DNA of 64,000 bases, from positions 88,720 through 152,719 of the forward strand of contig NZ_PZJO01000001.1 of the NCBI RefSeq assembly GCF_003206575.1, in the 5' to 3' direction. The notes below the pieces were generated by a model. The model did not search any database and was not told the origin of the DNA. It saw nothing but the letters and a program-made list of their open reading frames with translations. A program made the position numbers and the translations under genes. Positions 8,580 to 17,728 of the stretch are shown in pieces. Source of the DNA: Salinicola endophyticus (GTDB lineage Bacteria; Pseudomonadota; Gammaproteobacteria; Pseudomonadales; Halomonadaceae). Positions within the stretch are counted from its first letter, which is position 1. Every line of letters starts with the position of its first letter.

Positions 8580-9608
8580 TCAACTCGCCATGTCGAGCAC
8601 CACCCGCCCTTCGATCTGACCGGCGATCATGCGGTCGAAGACGGCGTTGATGTTCTCCAGCTTGTCGGCATGCACGGTGGCCTTCACCTTGCCCTCGCCG
8701 GCGAAGTCCAGCGCTTCCTGCAGATCGAGCCGAGTGCCCACGATCGAGCCGCGTACCGTGGTGCCGTTGAGCACCATATCGAAGATCGACAGCGGGAAGT
8801 CCCCCGGGGGCAGGCCGTTGAGCGCCACCGTGCCACCACGGCGGACCATGCCCAGCGCCTGCTCGAAGGCCTTGGGCGAGACCGCGGTGACCAGCGCACC
8901 GTGGGCGCCCCCGATCGCCTGCTTGAGATAGGTGGCTGGGTCATGCTGCTTGGCGTTGACGGTGACCGTGGCGCCGAGGCGCTCGGCCAGGGCCAGCTTG
9001 GTATCGTCGATATCCACCGCGGCCACATTGAGCCCCATCGCCTTGGCGTACTGCACCGCCATATGGCCAAGACCGCCGATACCCGAGATCGCCACCCACT
9101 GCCCCGGGCGGGTATCGGTCATCTTGAGCCCCTTGTAGACCGTCACGCCGGCGCACAGCACCGGGGCGATCTCGAGGAAATCGACGTTGTCGGGAATGCG
9201 GCCGACATAATCGGCCTGGGCCAGGGTGTAACCGGCGAAACCGCCATTGACCGAGTAGCCGGTATTCTGCTGCGACTCGCACAGCGTCTCCCAGCCGCCC
9301 AGGCAGTGCTCGCAGTGGCCGCAGGCGGAGTAGAGCCAGGGAATACCGACCCGGTCCCCCTCCTTGACGTGCTTGACCCCAGCGCCCACCGCCACCACAT
9401 GGCCGACGCCTTCGTGTCCGGGAATGAACGGCGGTTCAGGCTTCACCGGCCAGTCGCCGTGGGCGGCGTGCAGATCGGTATGGCAGACACCGGAGGCGGC
9501 GATCTTGACCAGCAGTTCACCGGGGCCCGGACGCGGCACCGGTGCTTCTTCGATGACCAGGGGTTCGCCGAAGGCGCGAACCACCGCGGCCTGCATCGTG
9601 GAATCCAT
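8580..9608 (-). CDS. adhP: Zinc-dependent alcohol dehydrogenase AdhP
   Basis: A 342-residue zinc alcohol dehydrogenase of the AdhP/AdhA group, oxidising ethanol and similar primary alcohols with NAD. The catalytic zinc site begins [14 protein letters not shown] and continues with [12 protein letters not shown]. The structural zinc cluster [15 protein letters not shown] is complete. The dinucleotide fold has the [14 protein letters not shown] signature. A strong AAGGAG site precedes the ATG. It sits just downstream of exaC on the same strand, so alcohol and aldehyde oxidation are paired, and it ends in its own terminator. Confidence 0.95.
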   Translation of the reverse strand: MDSTMQAAVVRAFGEPLVIEEAPVPRPGPGELLVKIAASGVCHTDLHAAHGDWPVKPEPPFIPGHEGVGHVVAVGAGVKHVKEGDRVGIPWLYSACGHCEHCLGGWETLCESQQNTGYSVNGGFAGYTLAQADYVGRIPDNVDFLEIAPVLCAGVTVYKGLKMTDTRPGQWVAISGIGGLGHMAVQYAKAMGLNVAAVDIDDTKLALAERLGATVTVNAKQHDPATYLKQAIGGAHGALVTAVSPKAFEQALGMVRRGGTVALNGLPPGDFPLSIFDMVLNGTTVRGSIVGTRLDLQEALDFAGEGKVKATVHADKLENINAVFDRMIAGQIEGRVVLDMAS

Positions 9609-9694
9609 ACATGCTCCTTTGCTTTTCTTATTGAAGAGCGGCGCCGGCTAGAACCCGGCGCCGCGCCAGAGGTGAGCGGATCGCGGCAGGCGGC

Positions 9695-11215
9695 CTAGAA
9701 GAAGCCCATCGGATTGATGTCGTAGCTCACCAACAGGTTCTTGGTCTGTTGGTAGTGCTCCAGCGCCATCTTGTGGGTCTCGCGGCCGATACCGGACTTC
9801 TTGTAGCCACCGAAGGCGGCATGCGCCGGATACTGGTGGTAGCAGTTGGTCCACACGCGCCCGGCCTGAATGCCACGCCCCATGCGGAAGGCCACGTTCA
9901 TGTCGCGGGTCCACACCCCGGCGCCGAGACCGAACTCGGTGTCGTTGGCGATCGCCAGCGCCTCGGCCTCGTCCTTGAAGGTGGTCACGCCGACCACCGG
10001 GCCGAAGATCTCCTCCTGGAAGACGCGCATCTTGTTGTTGCCCTTGAGCAGGGTCGGCTGGATGTAGAACCCCTTGCCGAAGTCCCCCTCCAGGCTCTCC
10101 TTGCCACCGCCGGTGAGGAACTCGGCGCCATCCTCGCGGGCCACATCCATGTAGGAGAGGATCTTGTCGTACTGCTCCTCGCTGGCCTGGGCGCCCACCT
10201 GGACGTCGGTATCCAGCGGATTGCCGCGCTTGATCGCCTTGGTGCGCTCGATCACCTTGGCCATGAAGGCGTCGTACATCGACTCCTGGATCAGCGCCCG
10301 CGAGGGGCAGGTGCAGACTTCGCCCTGGTTGAGGAAAGCCAGCACCAGGCCCTCGACCGCCTTGTCGATGAATTCCGGCTCGGCGTTCATGATGTCGGCG
10401 AAGTAGACGTTGGGCGACTTGCCGCCGAGTTCGACGGTGGAGGGGATGATGTTCTCGGCGGCGCACTTGAGGATGTGCGAGCCGACCGGGGTCGAGCCGG
10501 TGAAGGCGATCTTGGCGATGCGCTTGCTGGTCGCCAGCGCCTGGCCGACCTCCTCGCCGTAACCGTTGACGATGTTGACCACCCCGGGCGGCAGCAGGTC
10601 ACCGATCAGCTCCATCACCTTGAGGATCGAGGCCGGGGTCTGCTCGGCGGGCTTGAGCACCACGCAGTTGCCCGCCGCCAGCGCCGGCGCGAGCTTCCAG
10701 GTGGCCATCAGGATGGGGAAGTTCCAGGGGATGATCTGCCCTACCACACCCAGCGGCTCGTGGAAGTGATAGGCCACGGTGTTGGCGTCGATATCGGCGG
10801 CGGTGCCCTCCTGGGCGCGGATGCAGCCGGCGAAGTAGCGGAAGTGATCCACCGCCAGCGGCAGGTCGGCGTTGAGCGTCTCGCGCACCGCCTTGCCGTT
10901 GTCCCAGGTCTCGGCGACGGCGAGCATTTCCAGATTCTGCTCGATACGGTCGGCGATCTTGAGCAGCAGGTTGCTGCGCTCGGCGGCGGAGGTCTTGCCC
11001 CAGTCCGGGGCGGCGGCGTGGGCGGCATCCAGCGCCTTCTCGATGTCTTCCGCTGTGGAGCGAGGGATCTCGCAGAACACCTTGCCGTTGACGGGGCTGA
11101 CATTGTCGAAGTATTGGCCCTTCACCGGTGCGACGAACTCGCCGCCGATGTAGTTGCCGTAGCGTTTGTCGAAGCTGACGAGGGCGCCGTCGCTTCCGGG
11201 GTTGGCGTAAATCAT
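9695..11215 (-). CDS. exaC: NAD-dependent aldehyde dehydrogenase ExaC/AldB type
   Basis: A 506-residue aldehyde dehydrogenase, the same length as Pseudomonas ExaC and close to it in recalled sequence. The NAD-binding IPWNFPI, the glycine motif [11 protein letters not shown], the catalytic-glutamate motif [10 protein letters not shown] and the nucleophile region [13 protein letters not shown] are all present, and the protein ends in DINPMGFF. It oxidises acetaldehyde and related aldehydes in alcohol catabolism. The frame stays open far upstream, but the ATG at 11215 with AGGAG just before it is the family start. The two-component regulator starts divergently 132 bases away, as in the exa gene neighbourhood of Pseudomonas. 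Confidence 0.94.
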   Translation of the reverse strand: MIYANPGSDGALVSFDKRYGNYIGGEFVAPVKGQYFDNVSPVNGKVFCEIPRSTAEDIEKALDAAHAAAPDWGKTSAAERSNLLLKIADRIEQNLEMLAVAETWDNGKAVRETLNADLPLAVDHFRYFAGCIRAQEGTAADIDANTVAYHFHEPLGVVGQIIPWNFPILMATWKLAPALAAGNCVVLKPAEQTPASILKVMELIGDLLPPGVVNIVNGYGEEVGQALATSKRIAKIAFTGSTPVGSHILKCAAENIIPSTVELGGKSPNVYFADIMNAEPEFIDKAVEGLVLAFLNQGEVCTCPSRALIQESMYDAFMAKVIERTKAIKRGNPLDTDVQVGAQASEEQYDKILSYMDVAREDGAEFLTGGGKESLEGDFGKGFYIQPTLLKGNNKMRVFQEEIFGPVVGVTTFKDEAEALAIANDTEFGLGAGVWTRDMNVAFRMGRGIQAGRVWTNCYHQYPAHAAFGGYKKSGIGRETHKMALEHYQQTKNLLVSYDINPMGFF

Positions 11216-11304
11216 GGCTGTGCTCCTGACGTTATCGTTATGCATCACACAGATCGATTCTTGGTCACGAAGCCCGGCTGCGACATACTCCCCAAGCAGG
11301 AAAT

Positions 11305-11328
11305 CGTCTCCTCCCTTGGGAGGAGACG
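11305..11328. promoter_or_regulatory. 24-bp palindrome in the exaC/response-regulator gap
   Basis: Two perfect 11-base arms (CGTCTCCTCCC and its complement) are separated by TT. The palindrome lies in the divergent gap, about 20 bases before the response-regulator ATG and 90 bases upstream of exaC. It could be an operator for the adjacent LuxR-type regulator or a hairpin in the leader of its mRNA. No T-run follows, so it is not a normal terminator. Confidence 0.55.
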
Positions 11329-11347
11329 CCACCCCGGAGCCGACACC

Positions 11348-12085
11348 ATGTACACCTTGCTGGTCGCCGACGATCACCCGATGTTCCGTGAGGCCATGGT
11401 CGGCGCGATCGCCGCCGCCCTCCCCGACAGCCGCGTACTCGAGGCCGCGAGCCTCGCCGAGGCGATCATTCAGGCCGAAGCGCAGGAGGAGCTCGACCTG
11501 CTGCTGCTCGACCTGGCACTGCCCGACAGCGAGGGCCTGGCCGGCCTGCGCCGGCTGCGCGAGACGCTGCCCTGGCTGCCGGTGGCGATCCTCTCCGCCG
11601 AGCAGAGCCGCGATATCGTGCTCGAAGCCCTGGGCCTGGGCGCGGTGGGCTATCTGCCCAAGTCGACACCGCGCGACGACCTGCTGGCGGCGCTGCGCCA
11701 GATTCTCGAAGGCCAGGTCTACCTGCCGGCGGATATCCTTCGCCGCCCCACCGCCCGCCACGCCGCCACGGGCGCCTTGGCCTCTTCGGCCGCATCCACG
11801 ACCTCCCCATCGGCATACACGACCTCGCCTACACACACGGCGACCCACGGCGATGCCCTCGCGGACGGTATCTCGCAGCTCACCGCCAAGCAGTTGCAGG
11901 TGCTGGCGTGTCTCAGCCGTGGGGAGTCCAACAAGGCGATCGCCCGCGACCTGGCGATCGCCGAGACCACGGTCAAGAGCCATGTCTCGGCGATCCTGCG
12001 TAAGCTGGGCGTGAACAGTCGGGTGCAGGCGATTCTCACCGCCCAGACGCTGGATCTCGACGACCCTCGGTTTCCGCCACGCTAA
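11348..12085 (+). CDS. LuxR/NarL-family response regulator
   Basis: A 245-residue response regulator. The receiver domain (about residues 1-120) has the acidic pair in VADDHPMF, the phosphoacceptor in [10 protein letters not shown] and the conserved lysine in [11 protein letters not shown] low-complexity Ala/Ser/Thr linker (about 130-165) leads to a LuxR helix-turn-helix, [20 protein letters not shown] through [17 protein letters not shown]. It faces exaC and is convergent with the hybrid kinase, sharing two bases at the stop codons. By position and type it resembles the ErbR/AgmR-type regulators of the Pseudomonas ethanol-oxidation cluster, so exaC-adhP are probable targets. Confidence 0.9.
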   Translation: MYTLLVADDHPMFREAMVGAIAAALPDSRVLEAASLAEAIIQAEAQEELDLLLLDLALPDSEGLAGLRRLRETLPWLPVAILSAEQSRDIVLEALGLGAVGYLPKSTPRDDLLAALRQILEGQVYLPADILRRPTARHAATGALASSAASTTSPSAYTTSPTHTATHGDALADGISQLTAKQLQVLACLSRGESNKAIARDLAIAETTVKSHVSAILRKLGVNSRVQAILTAQTLDLDDPRFPPR

Positions 12086-13536
12086 TTGGAAAGGCTAAGA
12101 AGCGACACCAGCAGCATCTTCAAGCGCAGCGGCTTGACCGGCTTCAACAGATAGGCGTAACCGCGCTCGCGAATCCGCGCCTTGAGCACCGCATCATGGT
12201 TGGCAGTGACCATCAGCACCGGCAGGTCGGGATGCTCGCGCCGGAGCTGCTCGGCGACCACCAGCCCATCGTCGTCCGCCGCCTCGAGGTGGTAATCGAT
12301 CACCAGCACGTCGGCGCTGGGCAGATCAGCGGCGGCCTCGCGTAGTGCCGCCAGCGACAGCCCGCCCGCGACCCGGCAGCCCCAACCGGTGAGCAGCGCG
12401 CGCATGCCATCGAGCACCGCCGGGTCGTCGTCGATGATCCACACCTTCGCCCCCGCGAGCTGGTCGTTGCCCGGCATGACCTCCGCCGGCGCCATGGGCA
12501 GCGGTGCACGGCGCCCGTAGGGCACACGGACCGAGAAGGCCGAGCCCTGCCCCGGCCGCGAGTGCAGCGTGATCGGGTGGCCCAGCATTGCGGCGATGCG
12601 ATCGACGATCGCCAGGCCCAGCCCCAGGCCACGCTGCTCGCGGTCGTAACCGGCCGCCGCACGCCGGAACTCGAGGAAGATCGCCTCGCGCTGATCGGCG
12701 GCGATCCCTGGCCCGGTATCGCCGACCACGATCTCCAGCCCGTCGTGGCGCCGCCGGCAGCCCAGCAGCACATGCCCGGTGGAGGTATAGCGAATGGCAT
12801 TGGTGAGAAAGTTGCGCACCACCCGCGCCAGCAGTTGCAGGTCGGAGTCGACCACCGCCGTGCTGCGCACATAGTGCAGGGTCAGCCCCTGGGCGTGGGC
12901 CACCTGCTGGTACTCCTCGGCCAGGGTATCGAGCAGCTCATCGGCGCCGAAGGCGGCAATATCCGGCTTGAGCACACCGGCATCGAGCCGCGAGATATCC
13001 ACCAGCGTGCCCAGCAGCGCCTCGACATCCTTGAGCGAGCGGCCGATCTGGCCGACAAGCGGCTTGGACGCCGCCGGCACCTCATGCTCATCGAGCGCGC
13101 TGGTGAACAGCCGCGCCGCATTCAGCGGCTGCAGCAAGTCGTGGCTGACCGCCGCCAGAAAGCGGGTCTTCGACAGGTTGGCCGCCTCGGCCTCGCGCTT
13201 GGCCTCGCGCAGGCGCTCCTCGGCGGCCACGCGGGTGGCGATCTCGTCGCGCAGCTGGTCGTTGACCTGACCCAGCTCGTCGAGGGTGCGGTGCAGCGCC
13301 TCGGTGCGCTCGCGTACCTGCTCGGCCAGCAGCACGGCGTGTTCGAAGGCGGCATAGGGCGCCCCGCCGGCGACCCCGCTCGACTCCACGCGCTCGATGA
13401 GCGCCGCGCAGGTGCGGCGCAGCCGAGCGTTCTCCTCGACGAGGGTGCGCTCCCGCTCGCTCGCCGGTTCCGCCGTCTCGGCCGTCGGGGCATCCAGTAG
13501 CCACCCCGGTGAGGGTCCGGTTGATGTGCCTCCCAT
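12082..13536 (-). CDS. nahK: Hybrid sensor histidine kinase, NahK/ErcS'-like
   Basis: A 484-residue cytoplasmic hybrid kinase. An N-terminal coiled-coil region (about 20-155, rich in Glu/Arg/Ala) replaces any recognisable PAS domain. The dimerisation/phosphoacceptor box is [19 protein letters not shown], typical of the NahK family. N, G1 and G2 ATPase boxes follow ([27 protein letters not shown]). A C-terminal receiver has [12 protein letters not shown], the phosphoacceptor in VLVIDYHLE and LLKPVKP. In Pseudomonas, NahK is controlled by the adjacent FIST protein NosP. Here the nosP-like gene is separated from it by an inserted LysR/SDR pair. The first 30 or so codons come from a 104-base direct repeat. 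Confidence 0.88.
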   Translation of the reverse strand: MGGTSTGPSPGWLLDAPTAETAEPASERERTLVEENARLRRTCAALIERVESSGVAGGAPYAAFEHAVLLAEQVRERTEALHRTLDELGQVNDQLRDEIATRVAAEERLREAKREAEAANLSKTRFLAAVSHDLLQPLNAARLFTSALDEHEVPAASKPLVGQIGRSLKDVEALLGTLVDISRLDAGVLKPDIAAFGADELLDTLAEEYQQVAHAQGLTLHYVRSTAVVDSDLQLLARVVRNFLTNAIRYTSTGHVLLGCRRRHDGLEIVVGDTGPGIAADQREAIFLEFRRAAAGYDREQRGLGLGLAIVDRIAAMLGHPITLHSRPGQGSAFSVRVPYGRRAPLPMAPAEVMPGNDQLAGAKVWIIDDDPAVLDGMRALLTGWGCRVAGGLSLAALREAAADLPSADVLVIDYHLEAADDDGLVVAEQLRREHPDLPVLMVTANHDAVLKARIRERGYAYLLKPVKPLRLKMLLVSLLSLSN

Positions 13537-13550
13537 GGTGCTGCTCTCCC
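13447..13550. repeat. 104-bp direct repeat, copy A (nahK 5' end)
   Basis: It aligns without gaps to 15377-15480 with about 91 of 104 positions identical by eye. It contains the nahK start codon and its first 30 or so codons. The two copies bracket the LysR and SDR genes. Confidence 0.9.
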
Positions 13551-13558
13551 TAGTCTGC

Positions 13559-14443
13559 TCAACGGAAGTGTCGGCTGTGCTCGATCAGGGCGCGTAGCTT
13601 GGGCGTGACCGAGCGACGGCTGGGATAGTAGAGAAAGAAGCCGGAGAAAGGCGGCAGCCACTCATCGAGCAGCGAGACCAGCTCGCCACGGTCGAGATAG
13701 GGCTTGAAGGTCTCTTCCATGCCGAAGGTGATGCCGCCCCCCGCCAGCGCGGTGCGCAGCATCAGCTGCATGTCGTTGGTGGTGATCTGCGGTTCGACCG
13801 CGACGTCGAACGCCTGCCCGTCGCGTTCGAACTCCCAGCGATACGCTGCGGTCTCCGGCAGTGGCCGCCAGCCGATGCAGCGATGGCGGGTCAGCTCCCG
13901 CGGGTGTTGCGGCGTGCCGTGGCGGGCCAGATAGCCAGGTGTGGCCACCGCCACCTGGCGCTGATCACCGGTCAGCGCCACCGCGACCATATCCTTTTCG
14001 ATCACTTCCCCCAGCCGCACGCCCGCATCGAAGCCGGCAGCGACGATATCGAACTCTTCGTCGCTTACCGTCACGTCCAGGGTGATGTCCGGATAGGCCT
14101 CGGCGAAGCGGGCGATCAGCGGGCCGGAGAGAAAGCGCTCGGCGATCGAGGTCGCGGTGATACGCAGCTGGCCGCGGGGCGACGCTTCCCGGTCGCGTGC
14201 CGATTCGATGGCCGCGCCGAGCTCGTCGAACGGCGCCGAGATCGCTGCCAGGAACTGCTCGCCCTCCTGGGTCAGGCGCACGCTGCGCGTGGTGCGCTGG
14301 AACAGCGGCCGGCCCAGGTGGCGTTCGAGCCGCTGCACACCTTGGCTCACCGCCGAGCGGGTCACCCCCAGACGGTCGGCGGCGGCACGGAAGTTACCCG
14401 TCTGGGCGACGGTGACGAAAAGCGTCAAGAGATTGAGGTCCAT
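13559..14443 (-). CDS. LysR family transcriptional regulator
   Basis: A 294-residue LysR regulator. The N-terminal helix-turn-helix reads NFRAAADRLGVTRSAVSQGV with TTRSVRLTQEGEQFL after it. The effector domain ends in the CrgA-like pattern FSGFFLYYPSRRSVTPKLRAL. It is divergent from an SDR dehydrogenase, its likely target. The pair sits between two copies of a direct repeat and interrupts the nosP-nahK neighbourhood, so it was probably acquired as a unit. Confidence 0.92.
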   Translation of the reverse strand: MDLNLLTLFVTVAQTGNFRAAADRLGVTRSAVSQGVQRLERHLGRPLFQRTTRSVRLTQEGEQFLAAISAPFDELGAAIESARDREASPRGQLRITATSIAERFLSGPLIARFAEAYPDITLDVTVSDEEFDIVAAGFDAGVRLGEVIEKDMVAVALTGDQRQVAVATPGYLARHGTPQHPRELTRHRCIGWRPLPETAAYRWEFERDGQAFDVAVEPQITTNDMQLMLRTALAGGGITFGMEETFKPYLDRGELVSLLDEWLPPFSGFFLYYPSRRSVTPKLRALIEHSRHFR

Positions 14444-14569
14444 GTCTATTGATAAATCATGCTAACCACCAGGTCCAGTCCGGAGCCAGTTCTCTTGGAC
14501 GATGCCGCCGCTTACCGTAGGCAGCATGCAGAAGCACTGGGCTTCTTCGCCATCCCCGGAGCACACATC

Positions 14570-15301
14570 ATGCAAACCCTCGACAAGGTCGTCCTCATCA
14601 CCGGCGCGAGTGGCGGTATCGGCGAGAGTATCGCCCGCGAGCTGGCCGCCACCGGCGCCAAGGTCATGCTCGGCGCGCGCCGTCTCGACGCGCTGGAACG
14701 TATCGCCACCGAGATCCGTGCCGACGGTGGCAGCGTCGAGATTCACGCCCTGGACGTCACCGACCGCGACGCCATGGCCGCCTTCGCCCAGGCCGCGCTG
14801 ACGCGCTGGGGGCGTATCGACGTGCTGGTGAACAATGCCGGCATCATGCCGCTTTCCCCGCTCGCCGCCTGCAAGCTGGACGAGTGGGAGCGCATGGTCG
14901 ACGTCAACATCAAGGGCGTGCTGTGGGGCATCGGCGCGGTACTGCCGACCATGGAGCGCCAGCAGGCTGGGCAGATCATCAATATCGCCTCCATCGGCGC
15001 CCTGCAGGTGGTGCCCACCTCGGCGGTCTACTCCGCCACCAAGTTCGCGGTGCGCGCGATTTCCGACGGGCTGCGCCAGGAGAGCCCCCACCTGCGGGTG
15101 ACCTGCGTCAACCCTGGCGTGGTCGAGAGCGATCTGGCCTCGACCATCACCCACGAAGACACCGCTGATCTCATTGCCCACTATCGTGAAGTCGCACTCA
15201 AGCCTGTCGATATCGCACGCGCAGTGCGCCAGGTGATCGAGGCCCCGGAGAGCGTCGATACCACGGAGATCACCATCCGCCCGACCGCCTCGGCCAACTG
15301 A
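14570..15301 (+). CDS. Short-chain dehydrogenase/reductase (SDR)
   Basis: A 243-residue classical SDR oxidoreductase. The cofactor motif is ITGASGGIGESIA (TGxxxGxG). NNAG follows in LVNNAGIMPLSPL, and the catalytic Ser and YxxxK are in NIASIGALQVVPTSAVYSATK. The residues after the cofactor loop (GARRLDAL) favour NADP. The frame extends upstream to 14459, but the ATG at 14570 directly before the Rossmann strand and preceded by GGAG is the likely start. It is divergent from the LysR gene. The substrate is unknown. Confidence 0.93.
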   Translation: MQTLDKVVLITGASGGIGESIARELAATGAKVMLGARRLDALERIATEIRADGGSVEIHALDVTDRDAMAAFAQAALTRWGRIDVLVNNAGIMPLSPLAACKLDEWERMVDVNIKGVLWGIGAVLPTMERQQAGQIINIASIGALQVVPTSAVYSATKFAVRAISDGLRQESPHLRVTCVNPGVVESDLASTITHEDTADLIAHYREVALKPVDIARAVRQVIEAPESVDTTEITIRPTASAN

Positions 15302-15376
15302 GCCCATCCCGGAGCGCACCCGCCGTGACGCGCTGGGAACCCGGCGAGAATGACGCCATATCGATTCGGCGAGTGG

Positions 15377-15480
15377 GCGCTCACGCTCGCTCGCCGGTCC
15401 CGCCGTCTCGGCCCTCGGGGCGTCCGATCGCCACCCCGGTGAAGGTCTGGTTGATGTGCATCCCATGGTGTTGCTCCCCA
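15377..15480. repeat. 104-bp direct repeat, copy B (nosP 3' end)
   Basis: The partner of 13447-13550. It contains the last codons and stop of the FIST gene. In the other frame it still contains an ATG and about 30 codons matching the nahK N-terminus, the mark of an ancestral overlap between the two genes. Confidence 0.9.
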
Positions 15481-16613
15481 TAGGTGTTGAAGCCGACCGT
15501 TCGATGACGCCGCAATAACCCTTCCGCCGCCGTGACCGTCTCCAGCGCCTCGATCTCCAGCCGGCGCAGGAAGCAGTCGCAGCCGATCACCAGTGCCGGC
15601 GACCCCAGCCGCGCTTCCAGCCCGGCAAACACCGACTCGAGATCGTCGAGTATCGGTGCTGGGGTCATCGCGGTGAGCACGATGCCGTTCTCCACTGCGC
15701 AGTAGAAGGTCAGGCTGCCATCGGGATTGACGCGCTGGATCGAACGCACGTAGTGCGCCTCGCCGATGCGCACCGCCAGCGGATGGCGGGCGAAGTCGGT
15801 CTCGTCGAGCGCGTCGACAGGGCGCCCCACCAGCCGCGCATACTCCTCGGCGGCGGGGGCGGCATTGAGTTCGAACACGGTGCGCCGCTGGCGATCGGCG
15901 GCAGTGACCACCAGCTTTTCACGTCGTGGCCGCAGATGGTGGGTGCTGAACACCTCGAACGGCAGCGGCGTATTGACCATCACCACCACCGCCGCCTGAT
16001 CGTGAAAGCGCCCCTGATGGAAGACATGGGTATGCGCCAGGCGGTTATCGTCACCGGCGGAGCCGCCGAAGCTGGGGATGCTGCCCAGCGCCGCATCCAG
16101 CGTGGCCAGCACCTGCTCCTCGCTGCTCGACAAGCCATCGAGCAGGGTCAGCGCGAAGCTGTGGCCAGCCACCGGCGCCACCGCCTGATGGCGGCACTCG
16201 TTGAGCAAGGTATCGGTGAGGCGCTGGGCGCGGATTAAGTCGAAGTGCGCCAGATCGTCGATCAGTGCGGTCGACACGGCAAAATGCGCCCGGGGGAAAC
16301 CGATCGCCACGATGCCGCCGCGGGCGTAACCGTTCGGCGTGATCTCCCCGGCGGTGGTGCAGCCGCTGACCGGAACGCCCTCGAAAGCGGCGGTCAGCGC
16401 CTCGCCGAGGGCCGCCAGCGGGTACTCGGCGCTACAGAAGAACAGCACCGCCCCCAGCCGCGGCCCGGCCAGTGGCTCAGCCAACGCCAACGCCAGTTCA
16501 CGCGCGGCGCGCGCCGGGTCCGTTTCATGGCTACAGGCGGTGGGCAGCACCGCGGCGGGCGAGGAGTCGCCTACCGGATGGGCCACCGAGGGCGGCGTCG
16601 GCGCATCGAGCAT
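15381..16613 (-). CDS. nosP: FIST domain sensor protein, NosP-like
   Basis: A 410-residue soluble protein with an N-terminal FIST domain (GAVLFFCSAEYPLAALGEAL, VSGCTTAGEITPNGYARGGI) and a C-terminal FIST_C domain (ending GEQHHGMHINQTFTGVAIGR). FIST proteins of this kind encoded beside NahK-type kinases are haem-based nitric-oxide sensors (NosP) that inhibit kinase autophosphorylation. Identification as NosP rests on the domain and on the nahK-like gene nearby. Haem binding was not tested. The start is set at the ATG at 16613; a GTG 15 codons upstream is possible. The 3' end lies inside the 104-base direct repeat. Confidence 0.85.
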   Translation of the reverse strand: MLDAPTPPSVAHPVGDSSPAAVLPTACSHETDPARAARELALALAEPLAGPRLGAVLFFCSAEYPLAALGEALTAAFEGVPVSGCTTAGEITPNGYARGGIVAIGFPRAHFAVSTALIDDLAHFDLIRAQRLTDTLLNECRHQAVAPVAGHSFALTLLDGLSSSEEQVLATLDAALGSIPSFGGSAGDDNRLAHTHVFHQGRFHDQAAVVVMVNTPLPFEVFSTHHLRPRREKLVVTAADRQRRTVFELNAAPAAEEYARLVGRPVDALDETDFARHPLAVRIGEAHYVRSIQRVNPDGSLTFYCAVENGIVLTAMTPAPILDDLESVFAGLEARLGSPALVIGCDCFLRRLEIEALETVTAAEGLLRRHRTVGFNTYGEQHHGMHINQTFTGVAIGRPEGRDGGTGERA

Positions 16614-16785
16614 GACGGCGAACCTGCGCAGGGAGTGTTTCGGCAGTGTAGGCCGCACCAGCGAGGGCCCACAATGGGGCTACACCACTCCCTCGAAAGC
16701 CCTTGCGCTCGGCAAAGTGCCGGAATGCCCTTCAGCCCACGAACGGCGGAGAGCCTTCTTGCCAAGGAGGCTATCATCGATTAAC

Positions 16786-16798
16786 GTAACGACGTTAC
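16786..16798. promoter_or_regulatory. Inverted repeat, candidate ArsR/SmtB operator
   Basis: A perfect 6-1-6 inverted repeat GTAACG-A-CGTTAC lies 20 bases before the ATG of the ArsR-type regulator, where it would block the promoter or ribosome binding site. Position and symmetry suit autoregulation. Confidence 0.6.
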
Positions 16799-16818
16799 AT
16801 CGAATATTGGAATGCCAC

Positions 16819-17160
16819 ATGACGTCCTGCAACCATGAGCATGAATCGCCCACTTCCCCCACGCTGCCCTCCGCCGATCAGCTGACGCGCAGTGCGGCGC
16901 TCTTCAAGGCGCTGGGAGATCCCGCCAGGCTGGATCTGCTCTATCGCTTGAAGGATGGCGAGCGGTGTGTCGGCGAGCTGGTTGGCGAAGATGCCAAGCT
17001 CTCGACGGTTTCCGCCCGGTTGCAGACACTGCTGAACGCTCAACTGGTCAAGCGGCGCCGAGATGCTCGGCACCTCTACTACAGCCTGGCCGACCAGCAT
17101 GTCGTTCAACTGATGGACAACGCGCTCGCGCATGCCGACGAGGACGCCCAGTCGTCATAG
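16819..17160 (+). CDS. ArsR/SmtB family metalloregulator, probable zinc sensor
   Basis: A 113-residue winged-helix repressor (SAALFKALGDPARLDLLYRL, then ELVGEDAKLSTVSARLQTL). The C-terminal helix matches the alpha-5 metal site of SmtB/CzrA zinc sensors: DQH, ten residues, then HADE, the DxH-x10-HxxE pattern. The N-terminus adds a CNHEHE cluster that could form a second site. The next gene encodes a histidine-rich metal-binding protein and is probably co-regulated. Zinc is the most likely ligand by motif, but cobalt or nickel cannot be excluded. An inverted repeat just upstream is a candidate operator. Confidence 0.9.
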   Translation: MTSCNHEHESPTSPTLPSADQLTRSAALFKALGDPARLDLLYRLKDGERCVGELVGEDAKLSTVSARLQTLLNAQLVKRRRDARHLYYSLADQHVVQLMDNALAHADEDAQSS

Positions 17161-17243
17161 ACACGGGGATGCCTCGCCCAGGCCGATACGCCACCCACTG
17201 CCCTTCTCATACAAGCGTTCTCACGCAGAAACAGGAGTCGACA

Positions 17244-17591
17244 ATGAGCTGCAACACGCACGACAACCACCCCCACGAGCACGGCCCGAACTGCGGTCAC
17301 ACCCAGATCGAGCACAACGGCCATGTGGACTATCTCCACGATGGTCATCTGCACCATCCGCACGGTGATCATGTCGACGAGCACGTGATCGAAGTCTCCG
17401 ATCAGAACCCGGATGCCTGCACTCCGAATCATCAGTGCGGCGACCATGCTGCCGATCACGTGCACGGCCCGGACTGCGGCCATGAAGCCGTGCCGCATGG
17501 CGACCATGTCGACTATCTGGTCAATGGCCACCTGCACCATCCGCATGGCGACCACTGCGACGACCACGGCCCGGTCAGCGTCGTTCGCTGA
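17244..17591 (+). CDS. Histidine-rich metal-binding protein with an internal repeat
   Basis: A 115-residue protein with about 27 histidines and several cysteines and no signal peptide. It is an internal duplication. HGPNCGH (13-19) plus a segment ending HPHGDHVDEH (to 47) recurs as HGPDCGH (74-80) plus a segment ending HPHGDHCDDH (to 108). This composition fits cytoplasmic binding or buffering of zinc or a similar metal. It starts 83 bases after the ArsR/SmtB sensor with AGGAG before the ATG and ends in a strong terminator, so the two form a metal-responsive unit. No enzymatic function is apparent. Confidence 0.85.
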   Translation: MSCNTHDNHPHEHGPNCGHTQIEHNGHVDYLHDGHLHHPHGDHVDEHVIEVSDQNPDACTPNHQCGDHAADHVHGPDCGHEAVPHGDHVDYLVNGHLHHPHGDHCDDHGPVSVVR

Positions 17592-17616
17592 TCTCGCCCG
17601 GCATCGCTCGTAATGC

Positions 17617-17650
17617 AAAACGGCCAGGCATCCATATGCCTGGCCGTTTT
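17617..17650. terminator. Bidirectional rho-independent terminator
   Basis: A perfect 15-base stem (AAAACGGCCAGGCAT and its complement) has a four-base loop. The A/T ends give a T-run on either strand. It separates the histidine-rich gene (plus) from the TSUP permease gene (minus). Confidence 0.92.
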
Positions 17651-17728
17651 CGTTGCTAAGCCTTGCCCCTGCCCTAAGCGGCGCCGCTCAGTGGTGATCC
17701 ACGCGTCTTCGCATGGCCCTGGCGGACC

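Noticed and set aside
9749-11347. Long rightward open frame antisense to exaC, in frame with the response regulator
   Set aside because: Codon use and composition are those of the complement of a high-GC gene. The recognisable receiver domain begins only at the ATG at 11348.
13088-13504. Open frame in nahK continuing the nosP reading frame
   Set aside because: It is the ancestral overlap read on without a stop in copy A. After the repeat it is a low-complexity Arg/Gly/Ala shadow of nahK.
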